The notes under the pieces are model-generated. The model was given only the letters and a program-made list of their open reading frames with translations, had not been told where the DNA came from and did no database searches. A stretch of DNA of 35,687 nucleotides. Origin: Clostridiaceae bacterium DTU079. Its GTDB lineage: Bacteria > Bacillota > Clostridia > Acetivibrionales > Acetivibrionaceae. This document shows positions 17,890 to 26,175 of the stretch, one piece after another. Location of the stretch: NCBI GenBank assembly GCA_001512505.1, contig LFSC01000004.1, positions 1 through 35,687 of the forward strand, written 5' to 3'. The translations under genes were made by a program, and so were the position numbers. Each line of letters starts with the position of its first letter. Within the stretch, counting starts at the first letter, position 1.

Positions 17890-18837
17890 TTATATTTTAG
17901 AACCGTTAACTGCATTATTTATGTCGTCCCTCATCCTTATTGCCTCAGCCCGGGATGCTTCATAAAACTTTTCCTCGCTGTAGGTATCCTTCCACTGTTC
18001 AGACTTATAGGCGCACATTATACTTCTTGATGCATTTACTATCGCACCCAAACCGTCGTAATTAAAAGAGTGAGCCACATCTCTGGCTGTGCCGCCCTGG
18101 GCACCATATCCCGGAACCAGGATATAAGAACTCTTCAAAATCTTTCTCAGTATTTTGGCCTGATTGGGATATGTCGCTCCTACTACCGCTCCAACACTGC
18201 TGTATCCATACTTGCCTTTAACATACTGTCCCCATTCCTCAACATACCGGGCAACAACTTCATACATACTCTTGCTTTCCATGGTTAGAACATCCTGAAA
18301 CTGTCCCGAAGACTTGTTGGAAGTCTTTACTATCACAAATATTCCCTTGCCGTAATTTATACAGTCGGTTATAAAAGGCTTTATCCCGTCTATACCTAAA
18401 AACGGGTTAACAGTCAGTGCATCCACATCAAAAACAGGTTCGCTTATTCCTTCATCTATGAGTGTCTTTCCGAGATATGCGGCAGAATAAGCTTCTGCAG
18501 TTGAACCGATGTCATTTCTTTTTCCGTCTGCGATAACTAAAAGCCCTTTTTGCTTTGCATATTTGCAGGTTTCGGCAAATACCCGCATTCCCTCCAGCCC
18601 GTACATTTCGTAGTATGCCAATTGAGGCTTAATAGCAGGTACAATATCATAGACTGCATCAATGATATACTTATTAAAGGTTAATATGGCTTCGGATACC
18701 CCTTTTAAGTTCCTGCCGTATTTATTAAACATCTCTTCTTTTATAAAAGAAGGTACATACTCAATTTTAGGATCCAATCCCACAACAGAAGGGTTATTTT
18801 TTTCCTTAATTTTATCAATCAGTGTATCAATAAACAT
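17890..18837 (-). CDS. pyrF: Orotidine 5'-phosphate decarboxylase (type 2)
   Basis: 315 residues. Converts OMP to UMP, the last step of the pathway. It belongs to the longer type 2 subfamily: VGLDPKI near 18-24, active-site ADGKRNDIGSTA near 100 (the K and D of DxKxxD), and DALTVNPFLG near 140. The C-terminal phosphate-binding loop is replaced by the subfamily's VPGYGAQGGT near 240. ATG 18837 follows AAGGAGAA. It lies between pyrC (57-base gap) and carA. Confidence 0.95.
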   Translation of the reverse strand: MFIDTLIDKIKEKNNPSVVGLDPKIEYVPSFIKEEMFNKYGRNLKGVSEAILTFNKYIIDAVYDIVPAIKPQLAYYEMYGLEGMRVFAETCKYAKQKGLLVIADGKRNDIGSTAEAYSAAYLGKTLIDEGISEPVFDVDALTVNPFLGIDGIKPFITDCINYGKGIFVIVKTSNKSSGQFQDVLTMESKSMYEVVARYVEEWGQYVKGKYGYSSVGAVVGATYPNQAKILRKILKSSYILVPGYGAQGGTARDVAHSFNYDGLGAIVNASRSIMCAYKSEQWKDTYSEEKFYEASRAEAIRMRDDINNAVNGSKI

Positions 18838-18894
18838 AATTCATTCTCCTTACTTTACATAATATGGTATTCTCGTATTAACTGCAAAGGAACT

Positions 18895-20193
18895 TTATAG
18901 AAGTACCTTCTCTCTAACAACGACTTTGCCGTTTACTATTGTATAATAAACCGTCCCCTTTAGCTTGAAACCGTTAAAGGGCGAGTTTCTGGCCTTTGAT
19001 TTAAACTTTTTGACATCCACAACAAACTCTTCGTCAATGTCCACTATGGTTATGTCAGCATTTCTTCCTATTTCCAGCGATCCTTTGTTAAGTCCCAGTA
19101 TTTTTGACGGATTTATACACATCTTTTCCACCAGTTGACTCATAGTAAGATGTCCCGGTTTTACAAGATATGTCACGGCCAGCGGAAAGGCCGTTTCAAA
19201 TCCGGCAATACCGTTTGCCGCTAAACTGAATTCTATATTTTTCTCATCCTCATGATGGGGTGCATGGTCAGTGGCAATCACATCAATGGTGCCGTCTTTC
19301 AGACCTTCAATTATCGCCTCAACGTCTTTTTTGGCTCTTAGCGGAGGATTGACTTTTGCATAGGTGTTAAATCCTGCGCATGCTTCATCCGTGAGAACAA
19401 AGTAGTGGGGGCATGTCTCGCAGGTAACCTTTACTCCCCTCTTTTTTGCATGCCTTATCAGGTCAACGGACAGTTCCGTGCTGACATGGGCTATATGGAT
19501 CGGAACCTTAGTATATTCTGCCAATATAAGCTCCCTTGCCACCATTATCTCTTCTGCCGCGGAAGGTATTCCCTTAAGACCCATTATTGTGGACCAGTAT
19601 CCTTCATTCATCACACCTTCATCGGCAATATCCATTTCCTCACAGTGGGAAATTACAGTTATATCAAACATCGAAGAATACTCAAGAGCCCTCTTCATAA
19701 GGGAAGCGCTTTTAAGCGGCTTTCCGTCGTCGGATATGGCAACGGCTCCGGCAAACTTCAATTCACCGATTTCCGAAAGCTCTTCACCCTTTTGACCCTT
19801 TGAAATGGCACCAATGGGGTAAACATTAACCACTCCGTCCTGTTTTGCTTTATTGATAATGTATCTGATAACCGACTCATTATCCGCAACAGGATTTGTA
19901 TTGGGCATACAAGCTATGGAAGTGAATCCACCGGCTGCCGCACTTCTTGTTCCGCTCTCAATGTCTTCCTTGTACTCAAAACCCGGATCCCTCAAGTGAC
20001 AATGGGCATCCACGAGACCGGGCAATACATATTTGCCTTTGGCATCAATCACATCGCAATTCAAGTCCACCAATTCATCGCTGATATTTCCAATCTCCGT
20101 TATTATACCGTCCTCAATCAATATATCATTTACACCGTCCGTATTGGTTTTCGGATCTATAACATATCCACCCTTAATTAATACCCTCAACAC
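18895..20193 (-). CDS. pyrC: Dihydroorotase
   Basis: 432 residues, the long (type I) class. Cyclises carbamoyl aspartate to dihydroorotate. Metal sites typical of the amidohydrolase superfamily: [10 protein letters not shown] near 62-71, SHCEE near 181, HIAHVS near 234-239 and the catalytic Asp in ATDHAPHH near 307. The frame opens with GTG 20193 and TTG 20190; GGAGG is 4 bases before the first and 7 before the second, so TTG may be the real start. Its 5' end overlaps the end of pyrB by about 20 bases. Confidence 0.95.
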   Translation of the reverse strand: MLRVLIKGGYVIDPKTNTDGVNDILIEDGIITEIGNISDELVDLNCDVIDAKGKYVLPGLVDAHCHLRDPGFEYKEDIESGTRSAAAGGFTSIACMPNTNPVADNESVIRYIINKAKQDGVVNVYPIGAISKGQKGEELSEIGELKFAGAVAISDDGKPLKSASLMKRALEYSSMFDITVISHCEEMDIADEGVMNEGYWSTIMGLKGIPSAAEEIMVARELILAEYTKVPIHIAHVSTELSVDLIRHAKKRGVKVTCETCPHYFVLTDEACAGFNTYAKVNPPLRAKKDVEAIIEGLKDGTIDVIATDHAPHHEDEKNIEFSLAANGIAGFETAFPLAVTYLVKPGHLTMSQLVEKMCINPSKILGLNKGSLEIGRNADITIVDIDEEFVVDVKKFKSKARNSPFNGFKLKGTVYYTIVNGKVVVREKVLL

Positions 20194-21112
20194 TATCCCT
20201 CCTCGTCAGTAGATAAAGAAGAGCCATTCTTACTGCCACTCCGTTTGTAACCTGTTCATTTATCAGAGATTTATCACCGTCGATTACCGCCGATGACAGC
20301 TCAACACCTCTGTTAACCGGTCCGGGATGCAGCACCAATGCGTCTTCTTTGGCAAGCTTTAAGCGCTTATCGTCCAGTCCGAAAAATCTGTAATATTCTC
20401 TCAAACTCGGGAACAAGCCCTTCTTTTGTCTTTCCTTCTGTATTCTAAGTCCCATAACCACATCGGCATCAATAAGTGCTTCCTGAACGGTGTTAAACAC
20501 CTTTACGCCAACTTTATCCAGTTCCCGGGGTATAAGAGTAGAGGGTCCGGCAACACATACCTCGGCACCCAGTTTGGTCATCCCCCAGATATTGCTTCGA
20601 ACCACCCTGCTGTGATAAATATCACCTATTATCGCAACCTTCAATCCCTTTAGGGTTCCCTTCTTTTCGACAACGGTAAACATGTCAAGAAGTGCCTGGG
20701 TCGGGTGCTCGTTCATACCATCACCGGCATTAATTACCGAAGCCTTTACATTTCTGGCAAGCAAATGCGGCGCTCCGGCCATCGAATGCCTTATTACAAT
20801 AACATCTGCCCCCATCATGTCTATTGTTTTTCCTGTGTCAATAAGGGTTTCACCTTTTGCCACACTGCTTGCGGCAACGGAAATATTCGCAGCACTGGCA
20901 CTCATGTACTTGGCAGCAAGCTCAAAGGACAGTCTTGTCCTCGTGCTGTTTTCATAAAACAGAGTGATAACCGATTTACCCTGGAGATGAGGAGTCTTCT
21001 TATTCTTTGATTCAAGAATAAGCTTCATGGTTTTCGCAGTGCGCAAAATATATTCGATTTCTTCTTCGGTCAAATCCTTGAGTCCTAGGAGATCTTTTGA
21101 TTTTAGTGTCAT
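20174..21112 (-). CDS. pyrB: Aspartate carbamoyltransferase catalytic subunit
   Basis: 312 residues. Joins carbamoyl phosphate and aspartate, the committed step of pyrimidine synthesis. Carbamoyl phosphate loop STRTR at 56-60, the loop residues SVAKGET near 85, [10 protein letters not shown] near 140, and [11 protein letters not shown] near 270. No pyrI (regulatory chain) gene is present, so the enzyme is probably of the unregulated Firmicute type; control then falls on transcription. ATG 21112 follows GGGGTG. It is separated from pyrR by 288 bases that hold a leader ORF and a terminator (21192-21356). Confidence 0.96.
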   Translation of the reverse strand: MTLKSKDLLGLKDLTEEEIEYILRTAKTMKLILESKNKKTPHLQGKSVITLFYENSTRTRLSFELAAKYMSASAANISVAASSVAKGETLIDTGKTIDMMGADVIVIRHSMAGAPHLLARNVKASVINAGDGMNEHPTQALLDMFTVVEKKGTLKGLKVAIIGDIYHSRVVRSNIWGMTKLGAEVCVAGPSTLIPRELDKVGVKVFNTVQEALIDADVVMGLRIQKERQKKGLFPSLREYYRFFGLDDKRLKLAKEDALVLHPGPVNRGVELSSAVIDGDKSLINEQVTNGVAVRMALLYLLTRRDSVEGIN

Positions 21113-21191
21113 TGCTACACCCCATTCTTAATAAAACTTATTATTAACGGAAAGCAAGAATGCTTTCCATCATTTTACGGTGTACATAAAA

Positions 21192-21219
21192 ATAGTAAGG
21201 AGAATTATCTCCTTACTAT
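21192..21219 (-). terminator. Intrinsic terminator (attenuator) in front of pyrB
   Basis: On the minus strand ATAGTAAGGAGA and TCTCCTTACTAT form a perfect 12-bp stem with loop TAAT, followed by TTTTTATG. It lies 80 bases upstream of pyrB and downstream of pyrR, inside the operon. The leader ORF (21216-21356) stops at TAG TAA within the left arm. No PyrR-binding motif and no PyrR-type antiterminator is seen here, unlike the leader of pyrR. Confidence 0.9.
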
Positions 21220-21356
21220 CCGATAAAAACACCTATACTATTAATAAAATTTATATTTTTAATAAAAGCAATCTCAGGTTTAAAAATGAAAATAACAGTA
21301 CAACTCAAAATTTTATTCTTTAGTTTTTCAAAACAAATACGTACCATACTTCTCAT
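21216..21356 (-). CDS. 46-residue leader peptide upstream of pyrB (pyrL-like)
   Basis: ATG 21356 is preceded by GGAGAGGG with 6 bases, one of the best ribosome binding sites in the window. The 46 codons are rich in Ile, Phe, Asn and Lys (start MRSMVRICFEKLKNK, end INFINSIGVFIG). The frame ends in tandem stops TAG TAA (21218-21213), both inside the left arm of the pyrB terminator stem (21219-21208). A ribosome finishing the peptide would cover this arm and block the hairpin. The RNA just before the hairpin is U-rich with several U runs. This copies the layout of enterobacterial pyrBI, where a 44-residue leader peptide and UTP-dependent polymerase pausing control termination. The mechanism here is inferred. 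Confidence 0.65.
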   Translation of the reverse strand: MRSMVRICFEKLKNKILSCTVIFIFKPEIAFIKNINFINSIGVFIG

Positions 21357-21400
21357 TTTAAACCCTCTCCATAAATTGTATATCTATTAATTAACCCAAG

Positions 21401-21955
21401 CTAATGGCTTATTCCTTTTTCCAGGTCACTTATTGTAACCGAGTTTACTCCGTCAATCTCAAAAAGCTTCACATTTACTACCTCAAACTTCGAGGTCGGA
21501 ACGTTTTTACCGACGTAATCCGGCCGAATGGGCAACTCTCTATGTCCTCTGTCAATCAGCACCGCCAGTTGTATCGCCTTAGGCCTTCCTATGTCCATCA
21601 AAGCATCAATGGCTGCTCTTACAGTCCTTCCGGTATAAAGAACATCATCAACAAGAACTACTTTTTTACCGCTTATAGAGAAGTTTATCTCCGTACCGTT
21701 TATTATCGGATGCTCCGAAAGCAAGCTCAAGTCATCTCTATAAAAGGTTATATCAAGGATGCCCACAGGAACCGCCTTGCCTTCAACTCCCTTAATCTTT
21801 TCGGATATCAGCTTTGCAAGGGGCACACCTCGCCTTTGAATACCAATAAGGACGAGATCCTCCACACCCTTATTCTTCTCAATTATTTCGTGAGATATTC
21901 TTGTTACGGCCCTAAATATACCACTTTCATCCATTATCTCAGCTTTATCAACCAT
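21401..21955 (-). CDS. pyrR: Pyrimidine operon attenuation protein / uracil phosphoribosyltransferase
   Basis: 184 residues from ATG 21955 (GGAG 10 bases upstream); a longer frame to 22009 would begin in the terminator T-run of its own leader and is rejected. B. subtilis PyrR is about 180 residues. The PRPP-binding motif [13 protein letters not shown] is at 99-111, and [11 protein letters not shown] (37-47) and [17 protein letters not shown] (135-151) match the family. With bound UMP, PyrR binds the leader RNA and promotes termination; it also has weak UPRTase activity. It is the first gene of the pyr operon and has a classic PyrR site in its own leader (22078-22110). Confidence 0.95.
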   Translation of the reverse strand: MVDKAEIMDESGIFRAVTRISHEIIEKNKGVEDLVLIGIQRRGVPLAKLISEKIKGVEGKAVPVGILDITFYRDDLSLLSEHPIINGTEINFSISGKKVVLVDDVLYTGRTVRAAIDALMDIGRPKAIQLAVLIDRGHRELPIRPDYVGKNVPTSKFEVVNVKLFEIDGVNSVTISDLEKGISH

Positions 21956-22003
21956 AATATTTACGCTCCGTTTTAATTTTGGCTGCTTCAGTTTATAAAA
22001 CTC

Positions 22004-22038
22004 CATCAAAAAAGCTTCTTACCATAAAGGTAAGAAGC
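22004..22038 (-). terminator. pyr leader terminator (PyrR-controlled)
   Basis: On the minus strand GCTTCTTACC and GGTAAGAAGC form a 10-bp perfect stem with loop TTTAT, followed by TTTTTTGATG. The left arm region TCTTACCTTT (22035-22026) is fully complementary over 10 bases to AAAGGTAAGA (22083-22074) upstream, which forms the competing antiterminator. Confidence 0.93.
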
Positions 22039-22077
22039 AATAAACGCATAGTTATTTGCCCATCAAAAATACATCTT

Positions 22078-22110
22078 ACCTTTTGAGTCTCTCCGGACTT
22101 AATTAAAGGT
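22078..22110 (-). promoter_or_regulatory. PyrR-binding anti-antiterminator hairpin
   Basis: Minus-strand RNA contains AGUCCGGAGAGACU (22099-22086), matching the PyrR-binding consensus ARUCCNGNGAGRYU. It is flanked by ACCTTT (22110-22105) and AAAGGT (22083-22078), which close the outer stem. Forming this hairpin sequesters AAAGGT, so the antiterminator (22083-22074 with 22035-22026) cannot form and the terminator at 22004-22038 folds. All three alternative structures known from Bacillus pyr leaders are therefore present. Confidence 0.93.
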
Positions 22111-22130
22111 ACATTTTTCAGTTCTTTCTT

Positions 22131-22159
22131 ATATTATCACAATGAAAGTCTGTTGTCTA
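22131..22159 (-). promoter_or_regulatory. pyrR: pyr operon promoter
   Basis: Minus strand TAGACA (22159-22154), 17-base spacer, TAATAT (22136-22131). Transcription should begin near 22124, giving a leader of about 170 bases before the pyrR ATG that holds the PyrR site and terminator. Confidence 0.75.
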
Positions 22160-22421
22160 TACATTTTTTATATTTATTCAATTTACTTTTTCAAAATACC
22201 TCGATTTGTCAAACGACTGCAAAATTTTATCGATAAGTAATGCCAAAAGCTCATTGAAAACAGATTCTGCAACCCTTTTATGGGATACCCTTCACATCCT
22301 TCGGAATCATATCGATGCAATCTTTTACTCAGCGGTAACATAACTCTTCTTTTTCTCATATTATGTATAGTAGAAAGCTATTTTAAGTAGAAATCTATTT
22401 AATATGAAAGGAGAAATCATT

Positions 22422-23000
22422 ATGGATTACTACTGCTGTCCTTTTGTATATGATCCATACGGCGCATATTCACAATATGCATGGCAGTCTCAGAATACCG
22501 ATGAATCATACTTGTACTCCGTTCCTGCTACAGAAAGGCAGCCCCAACCGGTACTAACTGACAGACCGGCTCAGATTTCCGTCGTGCTTTTCAAGGAACT
22601 TACCGGCTACCCAAACTACGGAAACCCCAGCGGTAACGCAGACATTTTATATACAGGAAACCGCGGTGCATGGACCTTTAATATACAGCCCTTCTTGCTT
22701 GTACAGAGCAACTTGAGTGCGCAGCTGGTAATACGAGGTGTGCTTGACGACCACACAAATGTTCCCACATCAAACTATTCTGCCAGAATAACAATAAACG
22801 GTACCGTTGTTCATACAGGCAGACTTCCTTTTGTTCACGGTTCACCTGCCGGGCAGCGTTTCAACAACTGGAGGTCTCTCACCTTTAATGTGCCGAATCT
22901 GAGAAGCAATAACAGAGTTGTAATTGAGAATACTTCAAATACAGGTCCAAATGACTGGATTGCTTTTGACTGGATGGAATTGAGGCTTCAGCCAAGGTAA
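22422..23000 (+). CDS. Hypothetical protein, Tyr/Cys-rich N-terminus and beta-rich domain
   Basis: 192 residues from ATG 22422, which follows AAAGGAGAA by 7 bases; a frame start at 22404 lies before that site and is less likely. The N-terminus MDYYCCPFVYDPYGAYSQY is dense in Tyr, Cys and Pro, without a signal peptide. Residues 50-192 alternate hydrophobic and polar positions like a beta-sandwich and end in DWIAFDWMELRLQPR, a pattern seen in the last strands of carbohydrate-binding or galactose-binding-like folds. I do not recognise a family. A Tyr-rich, leaderless protein in a spore former suggests a spore coat or surface component, but that is a guess. Single gene, divergent from pyrR, with its own terminator. 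Confidence 0.7.
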   Translation: MDYYCCPFVYDPYGAYSQYAWQSQNTDESYLYSVPATERQPQPVLTDRPAQISVVLFKELTGYPNYGNPSGNADILYTGNRGAWTFNIQPFLLVQSNLSAQLVIRGVLDDHTNVPTSNYSARITINGTVVHTGRLPFVHGSPAGQRFNNWRSLTFNVPNLRSNNRVVIENTSNTGPNDWIAFDWMELRLQPR

Positions 23001-23031
23001 AACAATCCTCTCACTCTAAAAGACCAAATAT

Positions 23032-23072
23032 AAAAAACCCCTTGTTTCTTTTGAAAACAGGGGTTTTTTTTT
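23032..23072. terminator. Intrinsic terminator between convergent genes
   Basis: AAAAAACCCCTTGTTT and AAAACAGGGGTTTTTTTT form a stem with one bulged base. T-runs on both strands allow use by the hypothetical gene (plus strand) and by trpB (minus strand). Confidence 0.88.
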
Positions 23073-23121
23073 CAAATTTTTACTTAAATTATATGCAAAA
23101 CTTTTTAAATCAATCAACCTT

Positions 23122-24486
23122 TTACTCAACCTTCGGCAGGCTGTTCATACTCTTCGAAATTGCTTCCTCCGAATAATCTATATCGCTAAGCTTTCCGGTA
23201 AAGTAGTTGTCATAGGCAACCATGTCAAAATACCCGTGTCCGCTCAGATTAAACAGAATTACTTTTGACTCTCCCGACTCCTTGCATAACAAGGCTTCGT
23301 CAATAGCAGCCTTTATTGCATGGGAAGACTCCGGAGCAGGAATAATTCCCTCAGTTCTTGCAAAAGTAACAGCCGCTTCAAAAACTGAACTCTGACCATA
23401 AGCTTTGGCTTCAATCAGATTGTTTTTATAAAGCTCACTGATTATCGGAGAAACTCCGTGATATCTAAGTCCGCCTGCATGTATACCGGCAGGTACAAAG
23501 TTATGACCCAATGTGTACATTTTTGCCAACGGTCCCATCTTTCCTGTATCGGAATAATCATAAGCATACACACCTTTTGTAAGAGTCGGGCAGGCAGTCG
23601 GTTCAACGGCTACGGCTCTCACCTTTGATCCTTTAAACTTGTCCATCAGGAACGGAAAAGCTATTCCGGCAAAGTTTGACCCTCCTCCGCAGCAAGCAAA
23701 TACCACATCCGGATATTCATCCAGATACTCCAGCTGCTTCTTTGCCTCGAGTCCTATAATGGTCTGGTGCAGGCATACATGATTTAAAACACTTCCCAAT
23801 GCATAATTTGTATCCGCATGAGTGGCTGCATCTTCCACAGCTTCACTTATTGCAATACCCAGACTTCCCGTACAATTGGGATCATTCTCCAAAATTGCCC
23901 TGCCGCTTTCGGTAAGATTGGTCGGACTTGCATACACATCCGCACCAAAAGTTTTCATAAAGGAACGTCTGTAAGGCTTTTGCTCATAACTCACCTTAAC
24001 CATATAGACTGTACATTCAAGCCCGAAATGACTGCATGCAAGGCTGAGTGCACTTCCCCACTGTCCGGCGCCGGTCTCCGTGGAAAGTCTTTTTATTCCG
24101 GCAATCTTGTTATAGTAAGCCTGAGGCAGTGATGTATTAAGCTTGTGGCTTCCGGTAGCGTTTGTACCTTCATACTTGTAGTAAATTCTCGCAGGAGTAC
24201 CCAAATGCTTTTCAAGGCTTTTTGCCCTGTATAACGGACTTGGTCTCCATTGACGGTACATATCCCTTACTTCCTCAGGAATGTCAATCCATCTCTCCTG
24301 TGAATTTTCCTGTTGAATCAGCTCTAATGGGAAGATTGCCTGAAGTTCATCGAGAGTAACCGATTTACCGGTTCTTGAACTTATGTAAGGTGCAGGTTTG
24401 CTGGACATGTCTGCCAAAATATTGTACCATTGCTTTGGAATATCCGCCTCGTCTAGAACTACCTTGGTAACATCCTTTTTACTCAT
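23122..24486 (-). CDS. trpB: TrpB2-type tryptophan synthase beta chain
   Basis: 454 residues, longer than classic TrpB (about 400), as in the TrpB2 subfamily. PLP-dependent joining of indole and serine to tryptophan. The PLP lysine is K115 in GSHKLNTSLPQAYY; the N-terminal RPSPLYRAKSLEKHLG stretch (81-96) and the phosphate-binding Gly loop CCGGGSNF near 258 fit. The C-terminal SGHGYFDM motif near 420 is also typical. No trpA or other trp gene is nearby, so the enzyme may salvage indole alone. ATG 24486 follows GAGGAG at 11 bases; TTG 24495 is possible. Promoter at 24522-24551. Confidence 0.92.
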   Translation of the reverse strand: MSKKDVTKVVLDEADIPKQWYNILADMSSKPAPYISSRTGKSVTLDELQAIFPLELIQQENSQERWIDIPEEVRDMYRQWRPSPLYRAKSLEKHLGTPARIYYKYEGTNATGSHKLNTSLPQAYYNKIAGIKRLSTETGAGQWGSALSLACSHFGLECTVYMVKVSYEQKPYRRSFMKTFGADVYASPTNLTESGRAILENDPNCTGSLGIAISEAVEDAATHADTNYALGSVLNHVCLHQTIIGLEAKKQLEYLDEYPDVVFACCGGGSNFAGIAFPFLMDKFKGSKVRAVAVEPTACPTLTKGVYAYDYSDTGKMGPLAKMYTLGHNFVPAGIHAGGLRYHGVSPIISELYKNNLIEAKAYGQSSVFEAAVTFARTEGIIPAPESSHAIKAAIDEALLCKESGESKVILFNLSGHGYFDMVAYDNYFTGKLSDIDYSEEAISKSMNSLPKVE

Positions 24487-24521
24487 CTTTCTCAACTCTC
24501 CTCATCAAAAAAAATAACTTA

Positions 24522-24551
24522 ATTATATTGTACGAAAAAAAGCCGCAACAA
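24522..24551 (-). promoter_or_regulatory. trpB promoter
   Basis: Minus strand TTGTTG (24551-24546), 18-base spacer, perfect TATAAT (24527-24522), about 36 bases before the trpB start. No T-box or trp leader structure is seen in the short leader. Confidence 0.6.
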
Positions 24552-24663
24552 TCAACATAAAAAGATAAAATTTAAACATAAAAATCCAAAATTTATAAAT
24601 ATGATATTGCACAATAGGGTATTACACATCAAAATAATTCATTGGCAAAATATCTTCAATGAG

Positions 24664-24716
24664 CCCCGAATAAGAAAGTGCTAAACTACAAGTTATAAGT
24701 TTAGCACGTTTTTGGG
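24664..24716. terminator. Long hairpin in the trpB upstream spacer
   Basis: GTGCTAAACT (24678-24687) and AGTTTAGCAC (24698-24707) form a perfect 10-bp stem. An outer CCCCGAA/TTTGGGG pair (24664-24670 and 24710-24716) extends it. The plus side has GTTTTT and the minus side TTTCTTATT. It could be the terminator of the TIGR04086-type gene, whose stop is about 110 bases away. The rest of 24496-24818 contains the trpB promoter and the repeat at 24728-24759, but no gene. Confidence 0.6.
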
Positions 24717-24727
24717 GTTATGTTAAT

Positions 24728-24759
24728 ACAATGCAAGTTTGTTGTCCTTACATTTTTTA
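24728..24759. repeat. Second copy of the pyr promoter -35/spacer sequence
   Basis: 32 bases here match 22139-22170 (the pyr promoter -35 and spacer) at 28 of 32 positions, with the same orientation: ACAATG, AAGT, TGTTGTC and TACATTTTTTA blocks are shared. On the minus strand it gives AGGACA (24748-24743), 16 bases, TTAACA (24726-24721), a weak promoter directly before the hairpin at 24664-24716. Confidence 0.5.
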
Positions 24760-24818
24760 ATTATTTTTACGTATTCTTAATCCAATTTTATTTTTTTATG
24801 TACTTTTAACCCAGCGAT

Positions 24819-25259
24819 TCATTTTCTGCTTCTGGTGCTTGTGCGGGGTTCCCTTCTCAAATTGATGCCCAGTATTCCGCCTATACATCCTGTCAAAATC
24901 CCTATCAAAAACTTGACAATAACATTCACATCAATGGAAAAGTCCCTGTATACTATGCTGCTGGCCAAATAAAGAATCAGAACATATACAATGCCTACAA
25001 TTCCGCCGTTTAACCATCCTTTGCTTTTCACGTTTTTTGTCGACACCCATCCCGCTATTACAATACTGAGTAAAGTTGTGATTATTACAGCTGTAGGCAT
25101 ATACTTCTGAGGAAAATCAGTGAACATTAAAAGATAAGCAAGAACCGCAGCAATGGGCAGTGTAATGGCATAGGATACAAGTATCCCCATAATTATAGTC
25201 ACTATGTTGGAATGTTCAGTTAATATGCTTTTCGCTGTTTGTCCTGTCTTATTAATCAT
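24819..25259 (-). CDS. TIGR04086-type four-helix membrane protein
   Basis: 146 residues with four hydrophobic helices (about 19-45, 53-70, 82-101 and 111-132) and a basic C-terminal tail (RREPRTSTRSRK). Size and pattern, including glycine-rich helix 4 (GILTGCIGGILGINL), fit the TIGR04086 family of Firmicute membrane proteins, which has no known function. ATG 25259 follows GGGGGGT. It is a single gene; neighbours give no clue to its role. Confidence 0.75.
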   Translation of the reverse strand: MINKTGQTAKSILTEHSNIVTIIMGILVSYAITLPIAAVLAYLLMFTDFPQKYMPTAVIITTLLSIVIAGWVSTKNVKSKGWLNGGIVGIVYVLILYLASSIVYRDFSIDVNVIVKFLIGILTGCIGGILGINLRREPRTSTRSRK

Positions 25260-25381
25260 AAAAACCCCCCAATAGATTTATAGTTTCATACTATTAATCT
25301 ATTGCCTTTAATTTAAAGATAGAACCAATAAAACAAACTGTATATTTTTTAAACAGCCATAGAAAACTCCATTTAGATTCA

Positions 25382-26092
25382 CTAATGCCCCGAAAGACAC
25401 GTGGGACTGCAACCCTCAACTACTGTTACTAAATATATTGCCTTTTTCTTCCCTTCTGCTTGTATTAATTGTTTTTTTTCGTCTTCGGTAAAACGGAAAA
25501 GAATATATTGGTATTTAAAGGGACATCTTTCGTCTTTATCAAACAAATAGATATATAGATTGCCCCCTCCGGTCCTATTTGACAATTTACTTTTATAATA
25601 ACCTGTTATTTCATCAATATCGCTATTAGAAGAAATAGCAATATACGCAAGATTTTCTCAGTGGTTCCCGCTTCCGGAACCATTGCCGTGTTCACTTCCC
25701 TTTAAAATCAATTCGCTGTCAGGAGGTAAAGGACAATTAAACAGTTTTTTTGAGAAAAAGTATAAACTGATTTCATGTGATAAAATAGTACCTGGAGCTA
25801 AACAAAAATTAACCAACACGATAAAAACTGTTGAAACAATAATAATCAAGGGTATGAAGCCCCGTAAATTGAAATTTCTTTTTATAACCAATACAATTAT
25901 ACTTATTATTGATAAAATCAACAAAAACGGTATTGCTAAAATTAAGTATAAGTCTAGAAAAATAGTAATCCCCATCAAACAAAATACATCCATGAATAAA
26001 ACACCTAAAGTAAAATACCGCAAATTATTAAAATTATTATTGTATATTTTTGTGATTTCAAATTCATTTAAGACCCCCTCCCCTCTACACAT
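25382..26092 (-). pseudogene. Membrane protein gene split by an in-frame TGA
   Basis: One open frame runs from 26092 to the stop at 25382, apart from a single TGA at 25660-25658. The upstream 144 residues have about three transmembrane helices (near 24-46, 48-70 and 75-95) and end GNGSGSGNH. After the TGA the frame continues at once with ENLAYIAISSNSD and runs 92 more residues, finishing CSPTCLSGH. Since coding quality does not change across the TGA, it is most likely one protein of about 236 residues with a nonsense mutation. The 5' end is also odd: the ribosome binding site GAGGGG precedes an ATG that is out of frame by one base (near 26067), while ATG 26092 has no ribosome binding site. 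No family recognised. Confidence 0.6.
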
Positions 26093-26175
26093 TTTTATTT
26101 ACATATAGTTTGTGTATTCTGTTTCTATTGTATATTTTCCTTTACTTTGATTCAACAATGTACCAAAGAATAGCT

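Noticed and set aside
21360..21380. GGAGAGGGTTT upstream of the 46-codon ORF as a second PyrR site
   Set aside because: It resembles the 3' part of the PyrR consensus but lacks the paired AGUCC half and any stem, so it reads better as a ribosome binding site.
21956..22009. Longer PyrR starting at ATG 22009
   Set aside because: It would begin in the T-run of the leader terminator without a ribosome binding site and would add 18 residues not seen in the family.
24496..24818. T-box or tryptophan leader for trpB
   Set aside because: The trpB promoter lies only about 36 bases before the start, leaving no room; no T-box sequence was found.
25658..25660. Selenocysteine codon
   Set aside because: No convincing stem-loop was seen just after the TGA and the local residues are not a redox motif; a nonsense mutation is simpler.
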